The notes beneath the pieces were generated by a model, which made no database searches, was not told the DNA's origin, and was given only the letters and a program-made list of their open reading frames with translations. Below are positions 36,445 to 46,975 of a DNA stretch of 64,000 nucleotides, one piece after another (the first letter of the stretch is position 1; each line of letters opens with the position of its first letter). The stretch spans positions 744,001 through 808,000 of the forward strand of contig JABYQN010000005.1 of NCBI GenBank assembly GCA_022606135.1, written 5' to 3'. Source of the DNA: Fomes fomentarius. Taxonomy: Eukaryota; Basidiomycota; Agaricomycetes; Polyporales; Polyporaceae. A program made the translations under genes and the position numbers.

Positions 36445-36797
36445 CATCAGTACTTCGGGAAATCCCTTAATGAACTTATGGTCTTAATGGGTCTTATGAC
36501 AAGTCTGGGTGGCGGATACATCAGTAAATATCTACGACAGTTCTTCTTCAAAGTGTATCAAAATTGGTATAATGGTTTGTTGCTTGTAAACAAAGAATGC
36601 GACATATTTTCACATAGATCAAACCAGAACTGAATGTGCTATGCCCCGAGCGCGAGTGAGCTGAGGAGGAGGTCATAGCAGCCACCGTGGCAGTGCAGAG
36701 GCGCCCACGGCCTTACAGCCTTACACGTCCTTAGGCGTCTTAAAAGGCCAAATAAGGACTATTAAGGACTATTAAGGAATTTCTGCAAGTACTGATG
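36445..36797. mobile_element. MITE-like element 1, 353 bp, with empty site in unit 2
   Basis: The ends are CATCAGTACTT and AAGTACTGATG, a perfect 11 bp terminal inverted repeat that extends imperfectly for 30 bp or more (AAAT-CCTTAAT on both sides). Unit 2 at about 54,839-54,848 reads aaagacacggg with no element. In unit 1 the element is flanked by AG on both sides where unit 2 has one AG, consistent with a 2 bp duplication. It has no coding capacity and is rich in CCTTA/TAAGG motifs. Confidence 0.85.
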
Positions 36798-37169
36798 AGA
36801 CACGGGTGTTGGCAACAAATAGACCTGGTAGTCAACATCAATTCAGCCATTGGGCATACCTCAAGTTGGGCCAGTCTGAGACTCCAACTTGCTCGCTTTT
36901 AGCCGCCTCAGCACTCGATGTGACATCGCCAAGGCTCAGCCGTTTCAGCCATTGGACTGAGCGCTTGATCCTCATTCACACGTACGCCCACAAATCGGAT
37001 TAGGAAGCTTGTTCTACCCGACCTCGTCTTCTGCACCTCTGACGAGTATTAGATGGTCATCATTTCGACGACCGTGCCGCACTAACTCAGCACATATTCA
37101 GCGGAGGCATGTTCCTCCGCCGTGCCCCGTCACGAGGATTGAACTACCGGTACTTCCAAGCAGGGAGGC

Positions 37170-37596
37170 CATCAGGAAGGCGCTTTGTCTCCAGATGGTG
37201 ACACGTGCTCCGGAACCTCCATGCGCGCCGGCTGGATCCCGTTGATCCGCTGAGTACTAGCCGGAGGCGCCTGCCTCCAGCTGGAGACAGTTCCTCCATC
37301 TCACTCCAGCGCACTTTTTAACACCTCCGAAAACTAGTGCTGAGGTTGTTTTTGGTAGATTGAGCATTTGAATAGGCATTTCATCTGCAATTCGCTTCAC
37401 GGCATGGACACACAAGTCGTCCTCCATTGGGCACCAGCTGGAAGAGTTGTCTGATCTCCATCTGGAGACCACTGTCTCCAGCCGGTCCGCAGTGGAGATT
37501 ATGATCTCGGTATGATGGGGTCCCGCTCCGGGACTCGAGTTGATAGCTCCATCTGGTACCAGATGGTACCGCTGGAGCAGAAGCGCTTTCCTGATG
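37170..37596. mobile_element. MITE-like element 2, 427 bp, with empty site in unit 2
   Basis: The ends are CATCAGGAAGGCGCTT and AAGCGCTTTCCTGATG, an imperfect TIR that continues as CTCCAG. Unit 2 at about 55,195-55,205 lacks the element. The interior is full of short palindromes built on CTCCA-CTGGAGAC and GGTACCAGATGG. The outer six bases match MITE 1 (CATCAG...CTGATG), so the two may use the same transposase type. No coding capacity. Confidence 0.8.
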
Positions 37597-39000
37597 AGCA
37601 AGTGTGGTTATGAACAACCATCCATTCCACTACCGTGGGCAATCCGCTGCCTCACGTTGTCATTTATCCGACTTATGCATATTAATGACGACACGCGTCC
37701 AATCATACCCATTCATATGCTTCTGCATATTCGGATACAATACTTCGGGATATATATATGTTGGATGCTTGCACTACATAGGTTGTCATGTCAACTACTA
37801 CACCTGCCGGCTCTGCAAAGAGCAGCGAGTGGATGTCGTCTCCGTCTCTGTCACGCTCGGAAGATGAGATAGGTTTCAAAATGAGTATGTGAGAAAGACA
37901 GGACAGGTGATGTCTTCGACTGCAAACGGAATTCAGCAACACAGATGCCTGTGTACAAGCATACAGCAAAATAACCATGACTTTCCCAACTAGGGTGGTC
38001 CCTTGACGATCGCCCAGCCCAGCAATATATGACTGTCTGCCCATGTTCGAACTGCAGCCTAGTTGTAGGAATATTATCCACGCCGAGTGACTGACAAAGA
38101 ACGGAGGTACATCATTGTCCCGAAGAGTGACATTCGGCACACCCCCCGTTGCCTAGATTTTACGTGTTTCAACAGCATTGGCCGCATCACACTCAAGCAC
38201 GCACGTGGCCAATTACAATGCATCTGAGACCCATGTCAATAGCCCACACTACGTCCCTTGTTGTCGCTACGTGAGAGCGGTTCAAGAGCATGCATGACAT
38301 TTTATGGTGCGCATCGAGCGATGGTCGGACGTTGATACAGATGCTTGATTGACAGATGAAGAAGAAGGAAAGCGTATGTTGTACATACCTGGGATGCTTG
38401 ATGAAAGATAATGCGACGGCATAATTGCTGGCCTGAAACCTTTAAGCAGATGAAGGCAGTGAAATAACAAGAATAATCAGCAAGGACGACATCTATGTCC
38501 TGGTCCCGTTCGACTCCAGGATCATCTACGGGTTGCCATGGTGAGCTCCATGGCCCATTGTCATCCATATGCTGGTGAATGATCATTTGGACGTGAGAGC
38601 TGATACAATGATAATCAAACCATACCAACAATCTGGCCTCGTATATCCCAGGTCAATCAGGATCGAACCAAGTGCAAAGACCTGAAGCGCGCAAGGGCGG
38701 CAAGATCACCGATTGGGTTGTTACCAATTCCAGACATTCCCGCCAGAGTGTAGCGTCAGCCCCATAAGCACACCCGCTTCACGATACAGACAGCGAGCAG
38801 CCAGGGTGAGTTAGCAAAGATCATACGACAAACCATATAGTTCGTGGTGAAAGACAACGTGTGTGCTGGGCCACTGGCACCACCTGGTGCGGCAACTTCC
38901 GTGGAGACGCCCGTGATCCATGTGTCACCTTGTGTCACCTTGTTTTTGTACCACCAAGTACCAGTTTGTACCGTGTTGTACTATGTACGAGATGTGGACC
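37597..39000. other. Gene-poor right arm of unit 1
   Basis: Nearly the same as 55,200-56,650. Minus-strand frames here, for example DDNGPWSSPWQPVDDPGVER near 38,520, are partly kept in unit 2 and might be exons of a decayed gene, but I cannot assemble one. Confidence 0.35.
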
Positions 39001-39079
39001 TTTGTGTGTTGCTCGTGAGGTTCTAGGGATATTTCCCTCGACATCTCTGACTGCTGACAATGCATCATCTTTGCACAGC

Positions 39080-39345
39080 TGGTCCAGCCTCCAGAGTGGG
39101 GGATGGGGGAAGCAACACTTAGACTCCAGATCTACACAATCATGGAACAACCTGTTTGCACAGCTTTTGGATTTGAGTCTCACCAACGTCAATACACTTG
39201 GACCCCTGTGAAGCTCTCTGCAAATTATCACCTCCAGCGTGCCATGGTGTACGGCAGCCAACATCTAGGCCTTTGGTGGGATGCAAAGAGAAGATTACCC
39301 AACTGGACAACTATGTTGAACCAATTATTGCAGTTGTCTAGAGTC
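39080..39345 (+). pseudogene. Broken 3' gene fragment (intact frame in unit 2)
   Basis: Homologous to 56,700-56,986. Here small deletions and a TAG after the GGSNT-equivalent position break the frame that is open in unit 2. Remaining matches include LQRAMVYG. Confidence 0.55.
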
Positions 39346-39380
39346 TCCGCCGTGCGCTCACTGGTACTCACTCATTCTGT

Positions 39381-39594
39381 GTATTTTTTCTGCAATATGA
39401 TCATACAACATAAAATCCAGCCTAGAAGACGCACAACTAAAATCCCACAGAGTGATCTCCTGCAATGCAAGCTGGTGTTAAGGTACACTTTGTAGTCCAG
39501 AACATGTCAACTCACCATATGAGTTGACATCAACGAATGGGTCATCAGAAAGAACAGTGCCAGCAAGATCTGCTATTCCATTCACTAGTTGAGG
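39381..39594 (-). repeat. Dispersed repeat R1 (copy 2)
   Basis: Reverse complement of 21,086-21,292. It begins just past the end of duplication unit 1. On the minus strand it forms the last exons of a longer coding-like chain extending to about 40,030. Confidence 0.7.
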
Positions 39595-40030
39595 GACTGA
39601 GACACCTTCAGGCAAACCTATCCACTATCATGGTTCAGAATGAAGAACCTACTTCCATGAACATACTTGGATGTCGAATCTACTGTCAGTAATTGAATTC
39701 TCTTCTTGAGCCGATTAATCTCAACTTGCTGAGACTTCCTCTGGTGATGAGGCGTCATACAATGTAAACGTTCCACCAGGATGATCAAAGTCACTCACGA
39801 AGCATCTCTCGCGAAGCCTCTCAACATCTCTTTGGTATGCTTTGCAGTCCTTCACCTTGTAGGGGGGATTGTCAACAATTGCTGCCCGTGACTCCCCCAG
39901 TCTGGATACATCCTGTCAGCTATGTGTAGTCAGAGGGATATGATTTCATGTGTACTGCTGAGACTCCACTAGAAGCTCTTGCACAGCCTTTGGTGATGAA
40001 GTCTGAACCTGTGAAGGCAAGAGTCGCAAC
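39430..40030 (-). other. Possible coiled-coil gene, source of R1
   Basis: Minus-strand exons chain plausibly: SSPKAVQELLVESQQ, then DVSRLGESRAAIVDNPPYK, KAYQRDVERLRERC, FRKSQQVEINRLKKRIQLL, then GLPEGVSVPQLVNGIADLAG and TVLSDDPFVDVNSYG to a stop. The middle is a predicted coiled coil. No ATG-bearing first exon was found upstream; a stop interrupts near 40,030. Either a truncated gene or part of a transposable element. Confidence 0.35.
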
Positions 40031-40215
40031 GACTAGTAGACATGCAGACAGATGAGTCCTCAGTCAGTGAGCAAAGAATATAATCATAAAGGGATAAGTA
40101 CCTAGTAGACACGCAGACAGACGAGCTATAGGTACTATGTAAGTAAGAGCATAAGGCATATAGTAGAACGGAGTACTTACTCCTCAGTCAGTGAGCAAAG
40201 ACTGAGGAGACAAAG
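40031..40215. repeat. Short local direct repeats
   Basis: The units tagtagacaYgcagacagaYgag (two copies) and cctcagtcagtgagcaaagaMt (two copies) alternate in this stretch. Confidence 0.6.
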
Positions 40216-40559
40216 CCCTGAAAGTCCCTCCTTATATACTGTACAGGAGCTGCATGAGTAAGCAACAGAAAGGAGAGCATGTGATATGTCTGAGTCAGAG
40301 TGAACCAACGATGAGTAAGAAAGGTGGAGCGATGACTCGGACAGAACAAAGAGAAAGGTGTAGAAAGTACTAGAGATGGTCACATGGACGCATCCAAGAC
40401 TATCTAGAACTATCCGGAGCAGTGTAGAACGCACTGGAATGGACTGGACGAAGTGAGAACTGATAACCATATAAGTACAGTATTGAGTATACCATATCAG
40501 GTAGGAAGGAAACATAGCCAAAGAAAATGCTGTGCCCATAAGCGCCTAATGCGCGTCTA

Positions 40560-41377
40560 TAGTCCATAGTCCATAGTAATTCCAACACTGTGCATGTATA
40601 GTACTTGGTGAACCCTGTCATAGTGCGATTTTGACGAATGGCGAGAGGATGATACAACTTGGGGAACAGTGGGCGAGGGTCCATCATGATGTTGAGCATC
40701 CCAACATCTCTGAAAGACAGTCAGAGAGTGAATCATCGTCGCGACTACAGAAGGACTTGTGCACGATATGGTGACTATGGATGGATTGTAACCCCTTCCC
40801 AGACGAGGAACAAGTCTGAGCGCAGATGGCAATTTGACGGTAGACGTACCTCAAAGACTTGTTGAAAGAACTCGATGACTTCACCAATGGTGAGGAATAT
40901 TGAGTCATTAAACTTCCTCAGTAGAGACATGACTAGAATTCGCAGGGTACTTCAAGGGTGGGTACGTGGTGGTTCTTGGAATCCTACGTGAGGGGCTCCG
41001 AGGAGAGAAAATGACACATACCAACTCCATGGATGTGACATGAGGTTAGTATTTTCTTCAGTGTTATCGGGATGCTGTCTGCGACTCATGCTGTGTCAAA
41101 GACATGCCCATGCTGTGAAAGGTGACTAAGCTTGATGTCAAACTTGTTGGTGATGGAATGTAAATACGCACTATGTTGTTGTGTCCATTCTCACAGAAGA
41201 GATAACTACAATCAGTGTTGGTCCATGACTTGATGGTACCCAGCCCGGTCTGTAGCGGAGCGGAGAAGATAACCATGAGACTTGATGATCGCACCACCAG
41301 ATTTTGTCTCTGTCCAGTTCGCCATCGTGTGCAGAAGGAGAAGATACCTGAAAAGATTCGTCAGAGGGAGACGCCAT
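40560..41377 (-). pseudogene. Kinase-like gene fragment (copy E)
   Basis: The N-terminal exon is degenerate (GELDRDKIWWCDHQ, then RYRPGWVPS after a frame break). The lysine-motif exon is lost. A later exon keeps VMSLLRKFNDSIFLTIGEV and IEFFQQVFE. The catalytic loop reads HKDVGMLN instead of HRD, then IMMDPRPLFPKLYHPL. The copy ends after TKYYT without the DFG exon. Closest to the C/D type. Confidence 0.7.
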
Positions 41378-41559
41378 CCCCAGTCAGAGCAGAAGGTATT
41401 AGGGAGGCGAGGGCAGAGGAATATCTGTGCTCTGACAGTGATGGTTCAACGTAATGTGAGAAAAGTGAAAGGCACCTAACACAGGGAAGTTGCCGCGGAT
41501 ACTTATTGAACCATGACACTCACTAGTAAGTACTCTACATCTCTTCTCTGGTTACTATT

Positions 41560-41760
41560 GAAGCAAGCGGAGCGAGCGCGTGAGGGAGCAGGGAAGCAAG
41601 CAACAAAAGGATGAATTCGCGTTTGTACCAAGCAAACACATAAGGAATACAGGATGATGCGCGAGCCTTATAAGTAACTTAAAGGAATGTAAATGACCAA
41701 ATAAGGACATAACTAAGGTACCAGTAAGTCCGTAAGCGGTAACATACAGGGGCTTATCGT
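41560..41760. repeat. Sequence related to MITE 1 (degenerate)
   Basis: Shares gaccaaataaggaca, aaaggaat and gagcgcgtgag-like words with the right half of MITE 1. Clear TIR ends are not visible. Confidence 0.3.
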
Positions 41761-42149
41761 ACGACGATAGGGTATTGTCCGGGCCGGATGCGTCATCGGT
41801 TGTACCCGGTAAAACTCATGTTCCAACAGTCACATGCAATGGCCTTGAACTATCGAGACTCACAGCATAGGGTCCGTTCACATCCAAAACAGCGTGCTTA
41901 CGAAACTGGGTTTCTTTGTCAATATGGGTGCAATCGCCGACGAAGGTGAGCAGACATCATCTGCTGGAATTACCCGGCACACATTGGTACTCTATCGGAG
42001 TAATGACAGAGATTGAAAAACATTTGGAGTTCAGCCTCCTCAAGCCAGAGCCCTCGAAACCTCAAACCTGAACGACGCGCTGGGGCCATCAAAGCCTTCG
42101 TCAACTTGAGCACTGCATGCAATCAACATCTACACCCATTTCCCCACCG

Positions 42150-42930
42150 CTCTTGACAAGAATGGCAGTCCCAGCCTCGATCTGGTGAACTGGATATGGA
42201 CGCTCTACTTGACTTTCTCCTACATAGCTCAACCCGAACCTCTGGGTTTCCTCCACAAGACGTACAAATGGTTACGATTCTGCACTGGTATCACCCTAGG
42301 TTCAATTGGCTCATTCTCTGACAATCCCTCCATGCCCAATCCCGATCTTAGTTTCAACTACGAGCGCGGGCTTCCTTCTGAGTCTGAAGACCTCTACTAC
42401 CACACCACCATCCCGGAGAAGGAACATATGTTCCCAATAGACCCTTTGATGCTGAGCCCAACAGGACGCACGACTTCTAACGCCGCCTCCACCCACCAGA
42501 TAACGTTTGCAGAAGCAGTTTAGGCTAGGGATGGAGGCCGGTGTGTGGTCACTGGGATGCAAGCGGGTTTTTCTGATGCTGTACAACTGGTTCCTCATGG
42601 ACGAGGAAGTGCCGTACGTGACGCCCCTGTAACTGTATTCTTTATGCTTACTCTCCGCAAGCAGTACCTCCAAGCGTTCACGAGCCGACGTGATCATCAA
42701 AGACATCGACTCCATTCGCAACGGCCTGTTCATGAACAAGCTCTTGCATGTTACACTGGGTCACACTTTCGCTTTGTTGAAGGTGAGCAATTCCCACCTA
42801 CGTGCACCTACACACATGTACCTGACATGTCTCGTCGTCGGTAGACCCCTAACTTTGCTATGAATACGAGTGATATCGATCCCATCACGCCAGATGGTGA
42901 CAAGCTGAGGGTATTTGCACACATCCTATG
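42150..42930 (+). pseudogene. HNH endonuclease-like gene, broken
   Basis: An open stretch (NWIWTLYLTFSYIAQPEPLG and LHKTYKWLRFCTGI) runs into an in-frame TAG at 42,521-42,523 and then resumes as ARDGGRCVVTGMQAGFSDAV. After an intron come DVIIKDIDSIRNGLFMNKLL and HVTLGHTFALLK; a second intron leads to TPNFAMNTSDIDP. CxxTG plus IRNGL-x-LxKxLH is the pattern of the fungal HNH nuclease domain. The first catalytic His position (normally AHLVP) reads VQLVP. The stop codon and the lost His both indicate a dead gene. Confidence 0.6.
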
Positions 42931-43079
42931 AGTCTGACCAGAAGAGCCTGGGGACGCCTCGTCTCAAGAGTTGGCTAGGTACATCTTGTACAATCACTGG
43001 TTCACCTCTAGCTCGCACAAATTGTGGATGCGACACATATCCGATAGTTGAATCGCAACCACTGTGTTCCGATCTACAA

Positions 43080-43470
43080 AGTCCTTCACCTATTCTGGGT
43101 GGCGGGGACAGAACGGTACATGGGTTCCTCCGCTTGGAAGACAAGCCGTGCGATCCATCCCCCACTGATGCCTGTTCCTTATCCGAGAGGATTTCCTTCA
43201 GGTACGCATCTCACAGTATTGTAACCGTTGGCATTGCTACGCCTGTGTCCTCTTCTAATAGGATTACCGTGGATTTGAAGTCATCGAACCACTCGTTGCG
43301 GAGTTGATCCTGTCAGACGTGCTGCAGTGGACAAGGTGTTTGAGTGTTGCGAGAAGATCTGTTCCAGTCTCAAGAAGCTCCATGCACGGTCGGGAGCATT
43401 CGTTTATTGTCGGTCCCTTCAGAACATGCAGACATATGGTCCAGACGACGAAGTTCATTGTGTGATGGAC
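43080..43470 (+). pseudogene. Kinase-like C-lobe fragment (copy J)
   Basis: Begins LGGGDRTVHGFLRLEDKPCD, then PSPTDACSLSERI (compare FPTDVYYIGNLIR in intact copies). After an intron-like gap it gives DYRGFEVIEPLVAELIL and, in a second frame, DKVFECCEKICSSLKKLHAR. No N-lobe or catalytic loop remains. It lies directly downstream of the HNH pseudogene. Confidence 0.6.
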
Positions 43471-43588
43471 CCCCGCATCACTATATCAGTAGTCCTATAT
43501 CCATTATCATCCTGGCATTGTTACTTGTGCTGCCCTCTTACTTACTGCCACCGTCTGTAGTTGCCCTTGCTGTCACCTGTGCTCACTC

Positions 43589-44104
43589 TTGGTACGATGG
43601 CAGCTGACACCACCTTCCCCAGAAACGCATAGCGCACACCTTAGGCAATTCATCCGTGATAGATCGTGGTGCCAGCAATGCACTGTCGCGACCGGAAGGT
43701 CCGGCTCTTACACGAGGCAGAGACACCCAGCGCTACTTCTGAATTTGGCCCAAGATGTTCTGTCACAGGCACTGATGGATCTACGTGTCAAGCATGTCTC
43801 CGAATCTGCTCAGGGGGCGTTCAGGCGAGCTAGTGCCGACATCATGTTGGTTGTTGTTGTTGTGAATCTGGTGCCTGGGGTCCTATTTTCAACTCAGTTG
43901 GACATTTTTCACGAATTCATCTCTAACTTCTCTCCTGCTGCTCTGAGCCCCTTTGTGGTTGATATACGATACATGCAGATAAATCATGTGCAACTGAGAT
44001 ACTTACCTAGTCAGTGCATGTGCGAGAACATCGGTATTTTCACTCATTGTAGACAAGGCAATGAGCGCTTACTGGCCTATGGTGCACGTGTGCTTTGGCA
44101 ATGA
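43589..44104 (+). other. Orphan open frame of 171 codons
   Basis: Uninterrupted frame with a hydrophobic segment (IMLVVVVVNLVPGVLF) and no motif I recognise. No intron and no clear promoter. The surrounding DNA is decayed, so coding status is doubtful. Confidence 0.25.
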
Positions 44105-45200
44105 CATCATCATGCGCAAAGCGGCCAGTCTGACTTGGAGACTGGCCCGAGTCAACTGACAGACTTCCTCTAGTCACGATCTACTCAGCAGAGATTCAAG
44201 ACACTTGGCACTATTCAGCTTTAAGATTACCTTTGGCCTTGATGGATGCTATCGTTGGCCATTCTGACAAGCAGCAAATAATGTAGTACATCGGAGAAGT
44301 GAGTGATCACTGTCTAAGCCTTGGCAGCATTTAACTGGATATACTGTTTGGATCGGCTTTTGAACGTGGCAGATAGGGTGTGTGTTTTACTCAGTTTACC
44401 ATAAGGCACCATACACAAAGCAAAGTTGCATTCAGCTGGCTGCTGCTGGTATTGCTGGACACCTACTACTCGGTACTGAACAGTGAAAAGCCATCGGGCT
44501 TGCTGAGCACATGATTAGCGTTCCGATACCAATAACCTGTCTGCTATGACTTCCCAACCTGTCTGGTTATTATCTACAATTCAGAGTACTTTCAAAGCCG
44601 TCGTATACATCATGCTTATGGCTCACGGTGTGGTTGTGGGCTTACATGCTCATCTACCTCTCATTTGGTAGCTCATGACCATACTTCAAGTTGTGATCCA
44701 TGTAATACATTGCAATAGACAAGTTTCATATGAAACACATAGTACTTCAATGCCTGAGGGTGCAGAGACGAGCAGAAGCAGATGCAAGCTCTCTCAACGA
44801 TGGGGGCAGATCAGTAGAGTGTGGATCTTATCTCGCTTAGAGGTGTTGTGCAGAAATCGGTGCCCGGGGTCCGAGCGCCCAACTCACCCAACATGATGCC
44901 TGGAACTCTCCGGTGAACGCCCCCGAATCTGCTGTCATTGCACACGCACGCGTCTGCCGCGTATGGGAAACGCTCGAGCATCCCTTGTTGCCAGTGAGGA
45001 ATATAGTAGCCCGGCGTCCTTCCACATTACTGCCTGCCGTCTGCCATACACACTTCCTTTTTCGACACGCTGTCCCATAGCGCAAATGCCTAGCACAGCT
45101 CCTCTCGCGGGTTGTCAAGGCTTGTATCCTTGAACCATCCCAAGAACAATAACCACGACTGATGAGCGGCCAGTTCTTTTCTAGGCCTCATCGAGTACTT
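44105..45200. other. Unassigned DNA between pseudogenes and gene H
   Basis: Nothing that I can support beyond short frames. Confidence 0.35.
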
Positions 45201-45211
45201 GCCCGCTCTAC

Positions 45212-45217
45212 TATAAA
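45212..45217 (+). promoter_or_regulatory. TATA box of small membrane-protein gene
   Basis: TATAAA 90 bp upstream of the ATG at 45,302, in the context ctacTATAAAacc. Confidence 0.45.
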
Positions 45218-45301
45218 ACCGCCCACACAGGCAAAGTTGGAGATCAAACCCCGACCTACCTCATCCAACTCTCCTCCCTCGAACTTCTGCCTTTGCCAAC
45301 A

Positions 45302-45884
45302 ATGTCCGCACTGATCCCTACTGACGATGTTTCTACGCTCGCAACCCTTGCATCCGCGTTTTGGCTTTGTATGTGCCATCTTCATCACCTATTGTATTTG
45401 AATTGACGGCCTTCTAGTCTGGTTCTTATGCATGTTCATCGCTGGGAAGAGAATTTCTCGTTGGGGAGTGCTCGCAGAGGCAAACACGCACCTAGCGCAT
45501 ATGCGCGAGCACCTCCGGCGTGGGCTTGGGGTCATCCCCGTCGAAGAGCATCAGATTTTGTACGATCGCTACTGCAGGTACGTCTCTTACCATGCGCTCT
45601 TGATCGTAAATGCCTGCGATATACGACTGATGATCTCTCTGCTAGCCTCCTCGATCGCCGCGAGGTAGTCACTAACAATCGCCATGTGTTCACGAGGCTT
45701 GTCCCGGAGGTGCGCAAATGGCTCGCGCAAGTCTGCGAACTGCGCGAGGCCGTCGAGGTATGTCTTCCTCCCCACTTCAATCGCTTCCTGCACCATCGTC
45801 TAACTGGTTTTGCAGGTCGCATTGGAGAAGTACGAGGTTGAGTTTATCGGAAGCGCATTGTATGGGGGTACCAAGCTCGTCTAG
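45302..45884 (+). CDS. Small single-span membrane protein, unrecognised (135 aa)
   Basis: Four exons (45,302-45,368; 45,418-45,577; 45,646-45,757; 45,816-45,884) join in frame to 135 residues. The start is MSALIPTDDVSTLATLASAF, followed by a hydrophobic span at about residues 12-33 (FWLFWFLCMFIAG), then a basic helical region (HLAHMREHLRRGLGVIPVEE, EVRKWLAQVCELREAVE). The end is FIGSALYGGTKLV. The single span near the N-terminus suggests a membrane anchor with a cytosolic helical tail. Splice sites and the TATA box are good. This is the only clean gene between the two duplication units. Confidence 0.6.
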
Positions 45885-46680
45885 ATTACTCTGTGTTCCG
45901 ACGTCTATCAGAATACAAACTGACTATTGATGATATGACCTGGACCCTTTCTATTTCCTCCCCCTCTCTATACCTGTTGTACTTGCGTCTAGTGAAAGAA
46001 GTTACTGTTCTTGGTTATTAAGCAAAGCGAAAGTACTTTGCGTGAAACGGCATCGTAAGGGCGTGACTCGAAACTTACCGATGAGCAACTACGGGCCTGG
46101 TACCCATGGCGGGCGTCACCCATGTCACGGAACGGCCAGCAGATTGTGATGTGAGGAATTGGCCCTGTGTTCCCTCGCTTGTTTGCATCCAGGCGAAGGA
46201 GAATCTGAAGGCTCCGCACAATGATTGGAAGAGGTAGCAGGAAACTAGATACTTACGCGCGAGCGGAGCGCTCGGTGGCGACAACGTTCAATCAAGGAAG
46301 CTGGAGATGTTGACGGCAGCTCAGGATGACCATCGGTCTGCTGTCTTCAGGATGCATGCCGTACTTACTACCGCTTCCTATTCTTTCATGAGTGCTACAT
46401 ACTTAGCTAGGCGATGGTTGAGCGCTGAGCGCTGATGCCACTAGTACGCCAAAAGACAAGAACAACCTGGGCAGGAGTCCGATCTCCGCCCATAGAGATG
46501 GCACGGACTAGCCCTCATCAACCACAACCACCGCCTTCCGGAACAGAAGTAGATAGCTGTCGTCGGTGATGGAGGCTGCCCACACGGTACGATTTTCTCG
46601 CGCACACTCGGTGCTTTCAAGTTTCTGGCACAAGGCCATGCCATTCCTCATGCAACCACGAGCCTTAAATGAAAATGAAT
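45885..46680. other. Unassigned DNA
   Basis: Minus-strand frames near 46,000-46,280 (LLRLDANKRGNTGPIPHITI) look weakly coding but lack a start or a partner exon that I can place. Confidence 0.3.
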
Positions 46681-46689
46681 AAAAATGAC

Positions 46690-46975
46690 ACGGTAGCGCT
46701 CAGAGTAATCACGACCGCGAAATCAGGGTGGTTGCGCGTGCGCCTCCTGTTGCCAGTATTTTACGTGTCCCCACAGCATTGGCCCCTTTGCGTGGCCACA
46801 CTGTCGTACACTCCGGCAAGTATGCAGAAACATACAATGCATCCTTGTCAGATGTCGTCACTGCGTTTATTGTTGCTGCTTCGCGAGAGCACACTGGGGG
46901 CTTCTAGGAGAGAAGTCTGCTCATGGCGTGCACGAGCTCATAATACAGATGCTCAATCATCGAATCAACCAGGAT
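46690..46975. repeat. Diverged third copy of a right-arm segment
   Basis: Clearly but imperfectly matches 55,740-55,980 (and 38,140-38,330): shared ttacgtgt, acagcattggcc, actgtcgtacactc, caatgcatcc and tgttgctRcgcgagag in order. It lies just upstream of unit 2 and is older than the main duplication. Confidence 0.6.

Larger units (their letters stand above)
25966..39380 (+). repeat. Segmental duplication, unit 1
   Basis: From gtggaaacgcaagcggactc at about 25,966 the sequence runs nearly identical, in the same orientation, to the unit starting at about 47,288. It holds kinases C and D, partners P1 and P2, and a gene-poor right arm. Unit 1 is longer because of a roughly 3.05 kb insertion at 32,723-35,777 and two MITE-like elements. 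The match ends at about 39,376, just before repeat R1. Confidence 0.92.
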
